This document shows positions 8,513 through 16,775 of a DNA stretch of 64,000 nt, piece after piece. Under the pieces are notes generated by a model that was not told the DNA's origin, did no database searches, and was given only the letters and a program-made list of their open reading frames with translations. The DNA is from Methylobacterium sp. 17Sr1-1. Its GTDB lineage: Bacteria > Pseudomonadota > Alphaproteobacteria > Rhizobiales > Beijerinckiaceae. Within the stretch, counting starts at the first letter, position 1. Each line of letters begins with the position of its first letter. The position numbers were made by a program, and so were the translations under genes. The DNA lies in contig NZ_CP029552.1 of the NCBI RefSeq assembly GCF_003173775.1, positions 3,076,001-3,140,000 of the forward strand. The letters are read 5' to 3'.

Positions 8513-8884
8513 TCACTCGGCCGGCGGGACTTTCGGTGGAGCCGGCGGCTTGACGGCGCCGCCGACCTTGGCGGCGTCGCGGCCCTTCGCCTCGTTGCGC
8601 TGGCGGCTGGCATCGAGCTCGGCCTCGAGCTGCTTCACCCCGGCGGCCGACTTGGCGCGGGTTTCGCGAGGGGGGGCCGAGACGCCGACCGGCAGGAACT
8701 CGCCGCCCCCGCGGCGGGTCTCCTTCACGAAGTCCGGCGCCGCGACCTCCTTGGGGCCGAACCCGGCGGATTTCGCGGCGTCGCGGATGCCGGCCCCGTC
8801 GAGGACGCAGCCGCCGGCGGAGAGGCAGGTCAAGAGGATTGCGGTGCGGGCGGCGACGGGCGAAAGAGCAGGAAACGCGGGCAT
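8513..8884 (-). CDS. Putative exported/lipoprotein-like hypothetical protein
   Basis: A 123-residue protein. The hydrophobic leader ends at LSAGGCVLDG, a non-ideal lipobox with a single cysteine. The mature region is hydrophilic with charged and Pro-rich segments (KQLEAELDASRQRNEAKG, VKPPAPPKVPPAE), probably partly helical and partly disordered. ATG 8884 places the leader at the N-terminus; longer upstream readings have no signal. It is divergent from phaC. The function is not recognised. Confidence 0.65.
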   Translation of the reverse strand: MPAFPALSPVAARTAILLTCLSAGGCVLDGAGIRDAAKSAGFGPKEVAAPDFVKETRRGGGEFLPVGVSAPPRETRAKSAAGVKQLEAELDASRQRNEAKGRDAAKVGGAVKPPAPPKVPPAE

Positions 8885-9029
8885 GACGTTTGGGAAACCT
8901 TGCGCGAGGGCACCGTGGCAGTGCGGAAACCCGGTCCGGTCATCTGGCGGAACCGGCGGTTTGCGACGATATTTTGTCGGAAAGGCGGCTTGCTGCGGCG
9001 GACCGTCGACATGAGGGAGGAGAACGCGC

Positions 9030-10826
9030 GTGACGTCTGAGAGGAGTACGGCGCCGGTTGCGGATGTGGAGGCCCTGTCGCGCAATGCGGGCCTGATGAC
9101 CGAGCAGTTCAGCCGGGCGCTCGCCGCCTACGCCAAGCCCCTCGAGGAGGGCAAGCCGAACACGGCGCTCGCCGAATCGGTGACCGAGGTGGTGCGCACG
9201 CTCGGCACCGTGGCCGAGAAGTGGTTCACCGATCCGCAGAAGGCGCTGGAGGCCCAGTCGCTGATCGGCGGTCAGTTCCTGGCCCTGTGGGGCTCGACGC
9301 TGCAGCGGATGCAGGGCGAGACGACGGTCACCCCCGTCGCCCTGCCCGATCCCAAGGACAAGCGCTTCGCCGCGCCCGAATGGACGACGAACCCGGTCTT
9401 CGACTTCCTGAAGCAGGGCTACCTGATCACCACCCGCTGGGCCGAGATCCTGGTCGACGAGGCCGAGGGGCTCGATCCGCATACCCGGGCCAAGGCGCAG
9501 TTCTACGTCCGGCAGATCTCCGGCGCGATGTCGCCGTCGAACTTCCTCGCCACCAACCCGGAGCTGATCCGCGAGACGTTTCGCGAGAACGGCGCCAACC
9601 TCGTGCGCGGCATGAAGATGCTGGCCGAGGACGTCGAGGCCGGCGGCGGCGAGTTGCGCGTGCGCCAGACCGATCCGGGCCAGTTCAAGGTCGGCGTCAA
9701 CATGGCGAACACCCCGGGCGAGGTGGTGTTCCGCAACGACCTGATCGAGCTGATCCAGTACGCCCCGCAGACCGACACGGTGCTGAAGCGCCCGCTGCTG
9801 ATCGTGCCGCCGTGGATCAACAAGTTCTACATCCTCGATCTGAACAAGGACAAGAGCTACATCGGCTGGGCGGTGAGCCAGGGCCTGACGGTGTTCGTGA
9901 TCTCCTGGGTCAATCCGGACGCGCGCCACGCCAGCAAGGATTTCGAGAGCTACATGCGCGAGGGCATCTTCGCGGCACTGGAGGCGATCGAGCGGGCGAC
10001 CGGCGAGCGCCAGGTCTCGGCGGTGGGCTACTGCGTCGGCGGCACGCTGCTCGCCGTGAGCCTGGCCTACATGGCGGCGGTCGGCGACGACCGTATCGCC
10101 AGCGCCACCTTCCTGACCACCCAGGTCGACTTCACCCATGCCGGCGACCTGAAGGTCTTCGTCGACGAGGCGCAGATCCGCTCGATCGAATCCGGCATGC
10201 AGAGCCGCGGCTACCTCGAAGGCGCCAAGATGGCCAACGCCTTCAACATGCTGCGGCCGAACGACCTGATCTGGCCCTACGTCGTCAACAACTACCTGAA
10301 GGGCAAGGCGCCGCTGCCCTTCGACCTCTTGTACTGGAACTCCGACGCGACCCGGATGCCGGCCGCCAACCACTCGTTCTACCTGCGCAACTGCTACCTC
10401 GACAACAAGCTGTCGCGCGGCGAGATGATGATCGGCAACGTGCGCCTCGACCTCGGCAAGGTGACGGTCCCGGTCTTCAACCTGGCGACGCGAGAGGACC
10501 ACATCGCCCCGGCCCTCTCGGTCTTCGAGGGCTGCCGCGCCTTCGGCGGCTCCGTCGACTACGTCTTGGCGGGGTCGGGCCACATCGCCGGCGTCGTCAA
10601 CCCGCCGGCCAAGCCCAAATACGGGTACTGGACCGGCGGTCCCGCCCACGGCTCGCTCCAGGACTGGATCGCCTCCGCCACCGAGCATCCCGGCTCGTGG
10701 TGGCCGTACTGGTTCTCATGGCTCGAGTACCAGAATTCCGAGCGGGTGCCGGCGCGCCAGCCCGGCGGCGGAGTGCTGCCGTCGCTCGGCGCGGCGCCGG
10801 GGACCTACGTGCTCGAGAAGGCGTGA
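9030..10826 (+). CDS. phaC: Class I poly(3-hydroxyalkanoate) synthase
   Basis: Polymerises 3-hydroxyacyl-CoA (mainly 3-hydroxybutyryl-CoA) into storage polyester at the granule surface. It has 598 residues, the usual class I size. An N-terminal domain precedes an alpha/beta-hydrolase core with the lipase-like box GYCVGG (nucleophile Cys335), the catalytic Asp490 in REDHIAP and His518 in GSGHIAG. The start is GTG 9030, with a GGAGG-type site about eight bases upstream; the nearby ATG at 9011 is out of frame. No phaA/phaB or phasin gene is adjacent. A strong hairpin follows the stop. PHA storage is typical of Methylobacterium. Confidence 0.97.
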   Translation: MTSERSTAPVADVEALSRNAGLMTEQFSRALAAYAKPLEEGKPNTALAESVTEVVRTLGTVAEKWFTDPQKALEAQSLIGGQFLALWGSTLQRMQGETTVTPVALPDPKDKRFAAPEWTTNPVFDFLKQGYLITTRWAEILVDEAEGLDPHTRAKAQFYVRQISGAMSPSNFLATNPELIRETFRENGANLVRGMKMLAEDVEAGGGELRVRQTDPGQFKVGVNMANTPGEVVFRNDLIELIQYAPQTDTVLKRPLLIVPPWINKFYILDLNKDKSYIGWAVSQGLTVFVISWVNPDARHASKDFESYMREGIFAALEAIERATGERQVSAVGYCVGGTLLAVSLAYMAAVGDDRIASATFLTTQVDFTHAGDLKVFVDEAQIRSIESGMQSRGYLEGAKMANAFNMLRPNDLIWPYVVNNYLKGKAPLPFDLLYWNSDATRMPAANHSFYLRNCYLDNKLSRGEMMIGNVRLDLGKVTVPVFNLATREDHIAPALSVFEGCRAFGGSVDYVLAGSGHIAGVVNPPAKPKYGYWTGGPAHGSLQDWIASATEHPGSWWPYWFSWLEYQNSERVPARQPGGGVLPSLGAAPGTYVLEKA

Positions 10827-11070
10827 GATGACGAATAGCCTCCGGGACCCTGTCCCGGGGGCTATTCGATGCTGACGCCGCCACAGCCAGCGACAACGGC
10901 GATCGGGAGTTTTGTGAGAGACACTTAGCCGAGGGCAGTGCGCCGTGCCTGCTCGGTTCGGCCTCGAGGTCTCTCCTGAGGCGGGCTATCTGTCGCTCAT
11001 GGTGGCGCACCGCGACGTAGGCGGCGACGACGACGGGCACGATCAGGGAGAGAACTGCGTATTCGTTCAC
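10597..11070 (-). CDS. Doubtful small membrane-protein frame antisense to the phaC end
   Basis: From GTG 11070 the frame opens with a convincing single membrane helix and a basic amphipathic stretch ([18 protein letters not shown], then [17 protein letters not shown]). After about 40 residues the sequence loses any protein-like character, passes through the phaC terminator and continues antisense to phaC. There is no good ribosome-binding site. It may be a short membrane protein whose true end has been lost by a frameshift, or a chance frame. Only the first 40 codons look real. Confidence 0.25.
   Translation of the reverse strand: MNEYAVLSLIVPVVVAAYVAVRHHERQIARLRRDLEAEPSRHGALPSAKCLSQNSRSPLSLAVAASASNSPRDRVPEAIRHLTPSRARRSPAPRRATAALRRRAGAPAPARNSGTRAMRTSTATTSRDARWRRRSSPGASRGRDRRSSTRIWAWPAG
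10833..10868 (+). terminator. Hairpin terminator of phaC
   Basis: Six bases after the phaC stop, GAATAGCC and CCGGGAC pair with GTCCCGG and GGCTATTC around a three-base loop, giving a near-perfect 15-bp stem. There is no clear T tract after it. Confidence 0.7.
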
Positions 11071-11199
11071 GGAACGAGGCCTCGCAGAGCGATCCGTGCA
11101 AGAACATGTTGGGACGCAGAGCCCGCGCGACAAGAGAGAAAAATCCGGATGCCGCTCTCATCTGCCTTACATGAGCTTGATCTGGCCACGCCGGCCAAC

Positions 11200-11335
11200 T
11201 GAATTATTATAGAATAAATTATCGCGCTATTTTAATTATATACAATATTTACGTTGATTTGTCCGCACTCTAGACTGCAAGCAACAGCGGCGCAAAGCCG
11301 AGATTTGTTAATGCTAAGATTTTTTGTTCGAATCG
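11200..11335. other. AT-rich non-coding island
   Basis: About 135 bp of strikingly low GC (e.g. ATTATTATAGAATAAATTAT and TTTTAATTATATACAATATT) in an otherwise very GC-rich region, with no supported frame. It could be a remnant of inserted DNA or a promoter-like or curved region. It lies immediately beside the long inverted repeat at 11352-11524. Confidence 0.6.
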
Positions 11336-11351
11336 CCCGTTCTCCACCTCG

Positions 11352-11524
11352 CCCCTTTCCCGGACGACTGAAGCGATAGCGGAAGGAGATCCGGGATCCA
11401 GCAGAGAAAGCGCCGCGAAGCGGCTCTGCATGCTGCGGCGTTGCAGACATAGAGACGCTTCGCGACTTCTTACGCTGGATCCCGGATCTCCTTCCGCTGA
11501 CGCTCCAGTCGTCCGGGAAAGGGG
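11352..11524. repeat. Long imperfect inverted repeat (~80-bp arms)
   Basis: The left arm begins CCCCTTTCCCGGACGACTG and continues through AGCGGAAGGAGATCCGGG. The right arm is its reverse complement with a few mismatches and ends CAGTCGTCCGGGAAAGGGG. The first ~50 bp of each arm are nearly identical. Pairing continues weakly towards the centre near 11438. It could fold into a long cruciform or RNA hairpin. A fragment of the 150-bp element family (TTCCGGGGCCGCGCAGCGGA) follows at 11584-11622. No gene is seen between 11071 and 11677. Confidence 0.8.
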
Positions 11525-11677
11525 AGGTCTACGATCGATCGCCTTACAAGCTCGGCATTGGCGTGCAGTCATGTACCGCGGTCGGTTCCGGGGCCGCGCA
11601 GCGGATCCCGGAACGACGTGCAATATGGAGACGCCGTCGAGAGGAGCGGTCGAACGCCCCCGTCGAAGCCCCTCCCG

Positions 11678-12976
11678 TCAGTACTTCCGCACCAGCGGCA
11701 CCGGGATCGGCGCCGGGGCCGGCGGGTTGTCCCAGCGGTACTTCAGGCCGACCGAGACGATGTCGGCGCTGGCCTCCGAGGTCGCCAGGAAGGCGAGCGG
11801 CGCCGTGTAGAGCGGCTCGCCCGGCACGATCGCGATCCGGTTGCGGCCGCCGACGGAGAACAGGTGCTGGTACGAGACGTCGAACTGGATCTTCTCGCTG
11901 TAGCGGTAGCTGGCGCCGACCGAGGCGAAGTAGCGGTCGCCGTCGGGCAGGCGGGTCGAGCGGTTCGAGAGGTCGATCGGCGACTGCTCGTAGGCGAAGC
12001 CGAGGCGGCCGGTCCATTGCGGGGTGAAGTCGTACTCGGCGCCGACCGAGTAGTAGAACCCGTTCTTGTAGTTCAGCGGCAGAGCCGTCACCGGCCGGCC
12101 GAGCGCCAGCGAGACGATCGCCGGCGAGCCGATCCGGGTCCAGTTGTCCCACTCGAAGCCGAAGTTCAGGCGGAAGTCCTGGGTGATCGCCTGGGTCAGG
12201 CCGACCGAGACCTTCTCGGGAGTGTTGAGCGAGGCGCGGACCTGGCCGATGCCGTAGGCCGAGCCCTCGATCTGGTGGTTGATCGAGGAGCGGTAGCCGA
12301 CGCCGACCGTGGTGCCCTCCGAGAGGCGCGCCACCACGCCCGCCGTAAAGCCCCAGCCCCAATCGTCGCCCTTGAGGAACGCCGTCTGGGCGCCCGGGGT
12401 GATGCCGGTGGCCTGGCGGAGCGTCAGCTTGAAGTATTCGAGCACCGGCCCGGCCGCGACCGACAGCCAATCGTTGACCTTGTAGCCGATCACCGGGTTG
12501 AAGTTGAGCGAGAAGATTTTCGACGACCGGCTGTAGGTCTGGCCGGCCCAGACCGGGTTCGGCTTGGTGATCAGGCCGAACGGCGCGGCGCCGGACAGGC
12601 CGATGAACAGCCGGTCGCTGAGCTGGTAGTTCGTGTAGGTCGCCGGCAGCACCGCCGCCTGGCCGATATCGCCGGAATTGCCGAGCCCGATCAGCGGCGG
12701 GAAGGTGCCGGTCGTGGGGGTGATGGTCGCCGAGGGCGCGACCAGGGTGGCGTTGAAGTCCGAGTTCCAGCCCGGCTTCATCGTCACGACGGCCGGGTTC
12801 CAGAACATCGACGACAGGCCGCCGGAGCCGGCCGCCGCGCCCGCGAAGGCGAGGCCCATCGCCTGGGCGCTCTGCTCGCGCAACCCGAACGCCGCCGCCT
12901 GCGCCGCACCATTGGCCCCCGCCAGCAGCATCAGCGATGCACCGGCGAGCAGCGCCACCCTCCTCGAACCCGTCAT
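11678..12976 (-). CDS. OMPP1/FadL/TodX-family outer membrane transport protein
   Basis: An outer-membrane beta-barrel of 432 residues for uptake of hydrophobic compounds such as fatty acids or aromatics. A Sec signal peptide (VALLAGASLMLLAGANGAAQA) is followed by the family's N-terminal hatch signature AFGLREQSAQAMGLAFAGAA and SSMFWNPAVVTM, then alternating strands. It ends in the aromatic barrel signal VPLVRKY. ATG 12976 places the signal peptide at the start. It stands alone between non-coding repeats. The substrate is not predictable. Confidence 0.92.
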   Translation of the reverse strand: MTGSRRVALLAGASLMLLAGANGAAQAAAFGLREQSAQAMGLAFAGAAAGSGGLSSMFWNPAVVTMKPGWNSDFNATLVAPSATITPTTGTFPPLIGLGNSGDIGQAAVLPATYTNYQLSDRLFIGLSGAAPFGLITKPNPVWAGQTYSRSSKIFSLNFNPVIGYKVNDWLSVAAGPVLEYFKLTLRQATGITPGAQTAFLKGDDWGWGFTAGVVARLSEGTTVGVGYRSSINHQIEGSAYGIGQVRASLNTPEKVSVGLTQAITQDFRLNFGFEWDNWTRIGSPAIVSLALGRPVTALPLNYKNGFYYSVGAEYDFTPQWTGRLGFAYEQSPIDLSNRSTRLPDGDRYFASVGASYRYSEKIQFDVSYQHLFSVGGRNRIAIVPGEPLYTAPLAFLATSEASADIVSVGLKYRWDNPPAPAPIPVPLVRKY

Positions 12977-13348
12977 GACGTTACCCCAGACCCCAAGAAT
13001 TCCGTGCCGCGCGGCTCTACGGACGCCCACAGCTTGAGCGGGATGATGCGGCAGCAGGCAGCTTTCAGGCAATCCCGGGGACGTGCCCAGGATCTATCAG
13101 GCCGACTTAAGTAAAGGCGTGCAATTTCTGCTCAAGATCGCATCATCTCAGTCGAGATTAGGAATCCGGTCTGCATATCAGGCCCTCTCCTGTAGAGGCA
13201 AAGATGGAGCCGGCCGGCCCCGCCCGCCGCGCCGACACGGTTTCGCCCCAGATGTGACGAAACTGCAACGGGCGAAGCCGCCCTCGGACGGGCTCGCCGG
13301 CTTGCGGCGGCCCGGCGCCGGCGCCAATGTCCTGGCCCGCGTGGATCT

Positions 13349-13450
13349 GGAGCAGTGCCCGATCGCGTTGCGATCGGGCACTGCTCCAGCTCTTTGATTT
13401 TGTCGCATTTTCTGCGACGAACCGGTTTCCACTTCGTCGGAAAATGCTTT
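13349..13450. repeat. Dispersed two-hairpin palindromic repeat, copy B (intact)
   Basis: The first hairpin is a perfect 18-bp palindrome, GGAGCAGTGCCCGATCGC at 13349-13366 and its complement at 13370-13387, around a 3-nt loop. The second is formed by GCATTTTCTGCGACGAA and TTCGTCGGAAAATGC. It ends 14 bp upstream of the FAH-family start codon, so it may lie in that mRNA leader. A degenerate copy lies at 2251-2351. The rest of the gap 12977-13348 shows nothing else. Confidence 0.85.
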
Positions 13451-13463
13451 GGGGAGACGACCA

Positions 13464-14348
13464 ATGAAGCTTGTGCGCTGGGGCGAGAACGGGGCGGAGA
13501 AGCCGGGCCTCGTCGACGGGAGCGGCGCGATCCGCGACCTGTCCGGGGTGATCCGCGACATCGCCGGCCCGTTCCTCGCCGCCGACACCCTCCAGACCCT
13601 GCGCGGCATCGACCCTGCGACCCTGCCCGAGGTGCCGGCCGGCACGCGGCTGGGGCCGTGCGTCGGCCATGTGCGCAACTTCATCGCCATCGGCCTCAAC
13701 TACGCCGACCATGCCGCCGAGACCGGTTCGCCGATCCCCGCCGAGCCGATCCTGTTCAACAAGGCGCCGTCCTGCATCGTCGGCCCGAACGACGACGTGA
13801 TCCTGCCCAAGAGCTCGGCCAAGACCGACTGGGAGGTCGAGCTCGCCATCGTGATCGGCAAGCGCGCGTCCTATGTCCACGCCAACGAGGCGCTGGACTA
13901 CGTCGCGGGCTACTGCGTCTGCCACGACGTGTCCGAGCGCGAGTTCCAGCTCGAGCGCGGCGGCACCTGGACCAAGGGCAAGGGCTGCCCGACCTTCGGT
14001 CCCCTCGGCCCGTGGCTCGTCACCCCGGACGAGATCGCCGACGTGCAGAATCTCGGGATGTGGCTCGACGTGAACGGCGAGCGGATGCAGACCGGCTCGA
14101 CCCGCACGATGATCTTCGACTGCCGGCAGATCGTCTCCTACCTGTCGCACTTCATGCTGCTCGAGCCCGGCGACGTCATCACCACCGGCACGCCGCCCGG
14201 CGTCGGCATGGGCATGAAGCCGGCCCGCTTCCTGAAGTCCGGCGACGTCGTCACCCTCGGGATCGAGTCCCTGGGCGAGCAGCGCCAGACCGTCGTGGCC
14301 TTCGACGACTGGACCGCCAAGGTGGCGGCCGGCCAGCCGACCAACTGA
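13464..14348 (+). CDS. Fumarylacetoacetate hydrolase (FAH) family protein
   Basis: A soluble metal-dependent enzyme of 294 residues in the FAH superfamily, which cleaves or hydrates 2-oxo acids and ureidoglycolate-like substrates. Family blocks visible are NFIAIGLNYADHAAETG, the metal-ligand region DWEVELAIVIGK, VCHDVSEREFQLERGGTW with KGCPTFGP, and ITTGTPPGVGMGMKP. The start ATG 13464 has GGGGAGA upstream at 13451. The best guess is ureidoglycolate lyase or a 2-hydroxyhepta-2,4-diene-1,7-dioate isomerase-like enzyme; no pathway neighbour decides between them. A hairpin follows. Confidence 0.9.
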   Translation: MKLVRWGENGAEKPGLVDGSGAIRDLSGVIRDIAGPFLAADTLQTLRGIDPATLPEVPAGTRLGPCVGHVRNFIAIGLNYADHAAETGSPIPAEPILFNKAPSCIVGPNDDVILPKSSAKTDWEVELAIVIGKRASYVHANEALDYVAGYCVCHDVSEREFQLERGGTWTKGKGCPTFGPLGPWLVTPDEIADVQNLGMWLDVNGERMQTGSTRTMIFDCRQIVSYLSHFMLLEPGDVITTGTPPGVGMGMKPARFLKSGDVVTLGIESLGEQRQTVVAFDDWTAKVAAGQPTN

Positions 14349-14353
14349 GGCGC

Positions 14354-14386
14354 GACGGCCCGCGGGCTGCGTCCCGCGGGCCCGTC
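14354..14386 (+). terminator. GC-rich hairpin between the FAH and response-regulator genes
   Basis: GACGG and CCCGCGGG pair with CCCGCGGG and CCGTC around CTGCGT, five bases after the FAH stop codon. It is a probable terminator or attenuator, although no T run follows. Confidence 0.55.
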
Positions 14387-14400
14387 CGGAGGGCAGAGCC

Positions 14401-15027
14401 ATGGACGTGCTCGTCGTCGACGACCACCCGATCGTGCTGCAGGGCTGCCGCCGGGTGCTGGAGGATGCCGGTGTCGGGACCGTGCACGAGGCCACCGGCA
14501 TCGCCGCGGGCTACCGCCGCTTTCGCCGGCACCGGCCCGACCTCGTGGTCGCCGACCTGACCTTCCAGGGCGCCTCGCTCAGCGGCCTGGCGCTGATCCG
14601 CCGGATCCGGGCGGTGGCTCCTGACACCCGCATCCTGGTCTTCAGCATGCACGACGACCCGGAGATCGCGGTCCGCGCCCTGGAGAGCGGGGCGGCCGGC
14701 TACGTGCTGAAGGACACCGCCTCGTCGGAGCTGCACCTCGCCTTCGAGCGCGTGCGGGACGGCGGCACCTACGTCGCGCCGTCGCTTGCCGCCGAGGTCG
14801 ACCGCCTGCGGCGCGAGGCGCCGGCCGCCCCTCCCCTCACCCCGCGCGAGCGGCAAATCCTGGCCCGCCTCGGCGCCGGGCGCTCGCACGGGGCGATCGC
14901 CGAGGAACTGGGGCTCAGCTACAAGACCATCGCCAATGCCTGCACGCAGCTGCGCCGCAAGCTCGGCGCCCGCACCCTCGCCGACCTGATCCGCATCGCC
15001 CTGCGCGAGGCGGGGCGGAACCCCTGA
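14401..15027 (+). CDS. NarL/LuxR-family DNA-binding response regulator
   Basis: A two-component regulator of 208 residues. The receiver domain has the acidic pair DDHP near residues 7-8, the phosphoacceptor Asp52 in VVADLTFQG and the switch lysine in [10 protein letters not shown]-terminal LuxR helix-turn-helix follows ([15 protein letters not shown], then [20 protein letters not shown]). It starts at ATG 14401. No kinase is adjacent, so it is an orphan; its targets and input are unknown. Confidence 0.92.
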   Translation: MDVLVVDDHPIVLQGCRRVLEDAGVGTVHEATGIAAGYRRFRRHRPDLVVADLTFQGASLSGLALIRRIRAVAPDTRILVFSMHDDPEIAVRALESGAAGYVLKDTASSELHLAFERVRDGGTYVAPSLAAEVDRLRREAPAAPPLTPRERQILARLGAGRSHGAIAEELGLSYKTIANACTQLRRKLGARTLADLIRIALREAGRNP

Positions 15028-15266
15028 TTCCCGCAGGCCGGCTTCCCCTGACCTTGCCCGAACCTTGGCCGTACGATGGCGCGCCGCGCCGCACCGCTTG
15101 GCGCGGGTCTTCCTTGCGAAGACAGTTAACCGATGTAAACCATACCAGGAGACGAAACAAACATCTTCGAGTATACGCTAGAATATCATTATTTACACTG
15201 TTCCATAATGTCGCCTTCTTCAGTTTTATGTTGCGCCGCGTCAAGCAACAAAAACGGGAATGCGAA

Positions 15267-15632
15267 ATGGTTTCGAAGGCAAAGCTGGCGATCCTCGGTC
15301 TCGCAGCAGCGGGCGCCGTCGGAGTGACGTTACAAGCCAGCACGCCCGCCGAAGCCCAGTCCGGTCGTGCCTCCTGGTACGGCCCCGGATTTCAGGGCCG
15401 GCGCACTGCGAACGGTGAGCGCTTCAACACGCACGCCTTCACGGCGGCTCATCGCCGCCTCCCCTTCGGCACCCGGGTTCGGGTCACCAACACGTCGAAC
15501 GGCCGCTCGGTCGTGGTGCGCATCAACGATCGCGGCCCCTTCGTCGGCGGCCGGGTGATCGACCTGTCCCAGGCCTCCGCCCGGGCGATCGGCATCGCGG
15601 GCGTCGCCCGCGTGCGCCTCAGCCGCCTCTGA
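15267..15632 (+). CDS. Septal ring lytic transglycosylase RlpA-like (double-psi beta-barrel) protein
   Basis: A 121-residue exported protein. The signal peptide ([18 protein letters not shown], cleavage near PAEAQ) is followed by a lone RlpA-like double-psi beta-barrel: [37 protein letters not shown] and [20 protein letters not shown]. The Asp in NDRGPF corresponds to the conserved active-site region. RlpA enzymes cleave glycan strands lacking stem peptides; this short form lacks the SPOR domain of full-length RlpA, so septal targeting is not expected. The leader region 15120-15260 is noticeably AT-rich, consistent with a promoter. Confidence 0.85.
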   Translation: MVSKAKLAILGLAAAGAVGVTLQASTPAEAQSGRASWYGPGFQGRRTANGERFNTHAFTAAHRRLPFGTRVRVTNTSNGRSVVVRINDRGPFVGGRVIDLSQASARAIGIAGVARVRLSRL

Positions 15633-15649
15633 GCGGCGCTCCCGCTCTC

Positions 15650-15694
15650 GCGCCAAGAGACGTTGCGCCGAGAGACGTCGCACCAAGAGACGTC
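15650..15694. repeat. 15-bp tandem repeat, three units
   Basis: Three consecutive 15-bp units of the form GCRCCRAGAGACGTY lie just after the RlpA-like gene. The surrounding gap 15633-16077 (445 bp) has no supported frame. Confidence 0.65.
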
Positions 15695-16077
15695 GCGGCG
15701 TAGGGGGGGCCCGACTTCTCGCGATCCTGCGCCGCCATCCGGTGCGATTCAGCCTCCGGAAGAAATCTTCTGGAAATCATCTACGGCGAAGACGATATCC
15801 GATCCGTCCAGTCCCGACGCCGCCTCGTCTTGAAAGCGGTGCGGTCCGGGACGGGTCGATCGGTTCGTGCGGCAGTCGAGAGGGGCGTTCCGGCGCCGGC
15901 CGCGGCTTTCGCCGATGATCAAGTCTTGGATCCTACCGCAGCGGACGCGTCTGCGCGGCCTTGTTCGGCCGCGAGGCGGGCGCGTACGGCCAAGGTACCC
16001 TATTGCGGCCGGGATCGTCGGGCAGGCTCCCGCCTTCGCCCGCCCCCGGCCTTCCCCCACCCTCCCGGAGAGACATC

Positions 16078-16332
16078 GTGCTCCTGCGTTCCACCCTCAT
16101 CCTCGTCCTGACCACCGGCGCCGCCCTCGCCCAGCCCGCCCTCGCCCAATCGGCGATGGTCGATCGCGCGGTGCTCAAGCAGTACTGCACCGGCGATTAT
16201 CTGACCTATTGCGGCAACCTCTCGCCGGACGGGCCCGAGGTGCAGGCCTGCTTCCGCCACAACAAGTCCAAGCTGTCGCCGGACTGCCAGGCCGCGATCA
16301 GCAGCTACATGAAGGCGCAGCGCAAGGGCTGA
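16078..16332 (+). CDS. Small secreted cysteine-rich-repeat protein
   Basis: An 84-residue protein. The signal peptide (LRSTLILVLTTGAALAQPALA) is followed by a single Cys-rich repeat: YCTGDYLTYCGNLSPDGPEV, QACFRHNKSKLSPDC. This four-cysteine pattern with the HxxxLSxxC signature matches the bacterial form of the cysteine-rich (GLG1-type) repeat family, whose role is unknown. The start is GTG 16078, with GGAGAGA at 16067-16073. Confidence 0.75.
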   Translation: MLLRSTLILVLTTGAALAQPALAQSAMVDRAVLKQYCTGDYLTYCGNLSPDGPEVQACFRHNKSKLSPDCQAAISSYMKAQRKG

Positions 16333-16775
16333 CGACCGGGGGCCCTCCCCTGGCGGGAGGGCGGTCGGCCCGGCGCCGCACCCACCGAGCGGAGCCCCGG
16401 GCACCCGGTCCGCGGCCGGTCGACTGCCTTCCACAATATTGCGCCCCAATCATTGGCTTGCTCCATGATTTGCGCCTGCCCGGGCGGCACATCCGAGGCG
16501 GCGCGGCAAATCGTGACAGGGCCTCCACATCACGCTTGGCCGGCGACGCTGCCGCTCTATCTTTCGCCGGTACGCGAGGTCCGCGCCGGAGCATCGCGCG
16601 CCGTCGATCGGATCCTATGGCAATACTCCGAGATGCACGGCTCTTTTGCTGCGTCAGTATTTGATCTGACAAGAAATCTCGTTGGGTAATAGGTATATTT
16701 TCATAGCCAATCTTTGATCATAAGTATGATTTCCTTCATCCTTCAATAAGAATTCGGGAGCACGGTCTCCGGTAC
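16333..16775. other. Non-coding gap before the chemoreceptor gene
   Basis: No frame here looks protein-like. The last ~110 bp (16640-16755) are AT-rich (e.g. GGGTAATAGGTATATTTTCA and AATCTTTGATCATAAGTATG), a plausible promoter and regulatory region for the downstream chemoreceptor gene. No terminator stands out. Confidence 0.5.

Noticed and set aside
11318..11345. GTTCGAATC-like T-loop sequence hinting at a tRNA gene.
   Set aside because: No matching anticodon stem, D-loop or acceptor pairs are found around it; it lies at the edge of the AT-rich stretch.
16453..16689. A 78-codon plus-strand frame in the gap before the chemoreceptor.
   Set aside because: No ribosome-binding site and no coherent protein features; its second half runs into the AT-rich promoter-like region.
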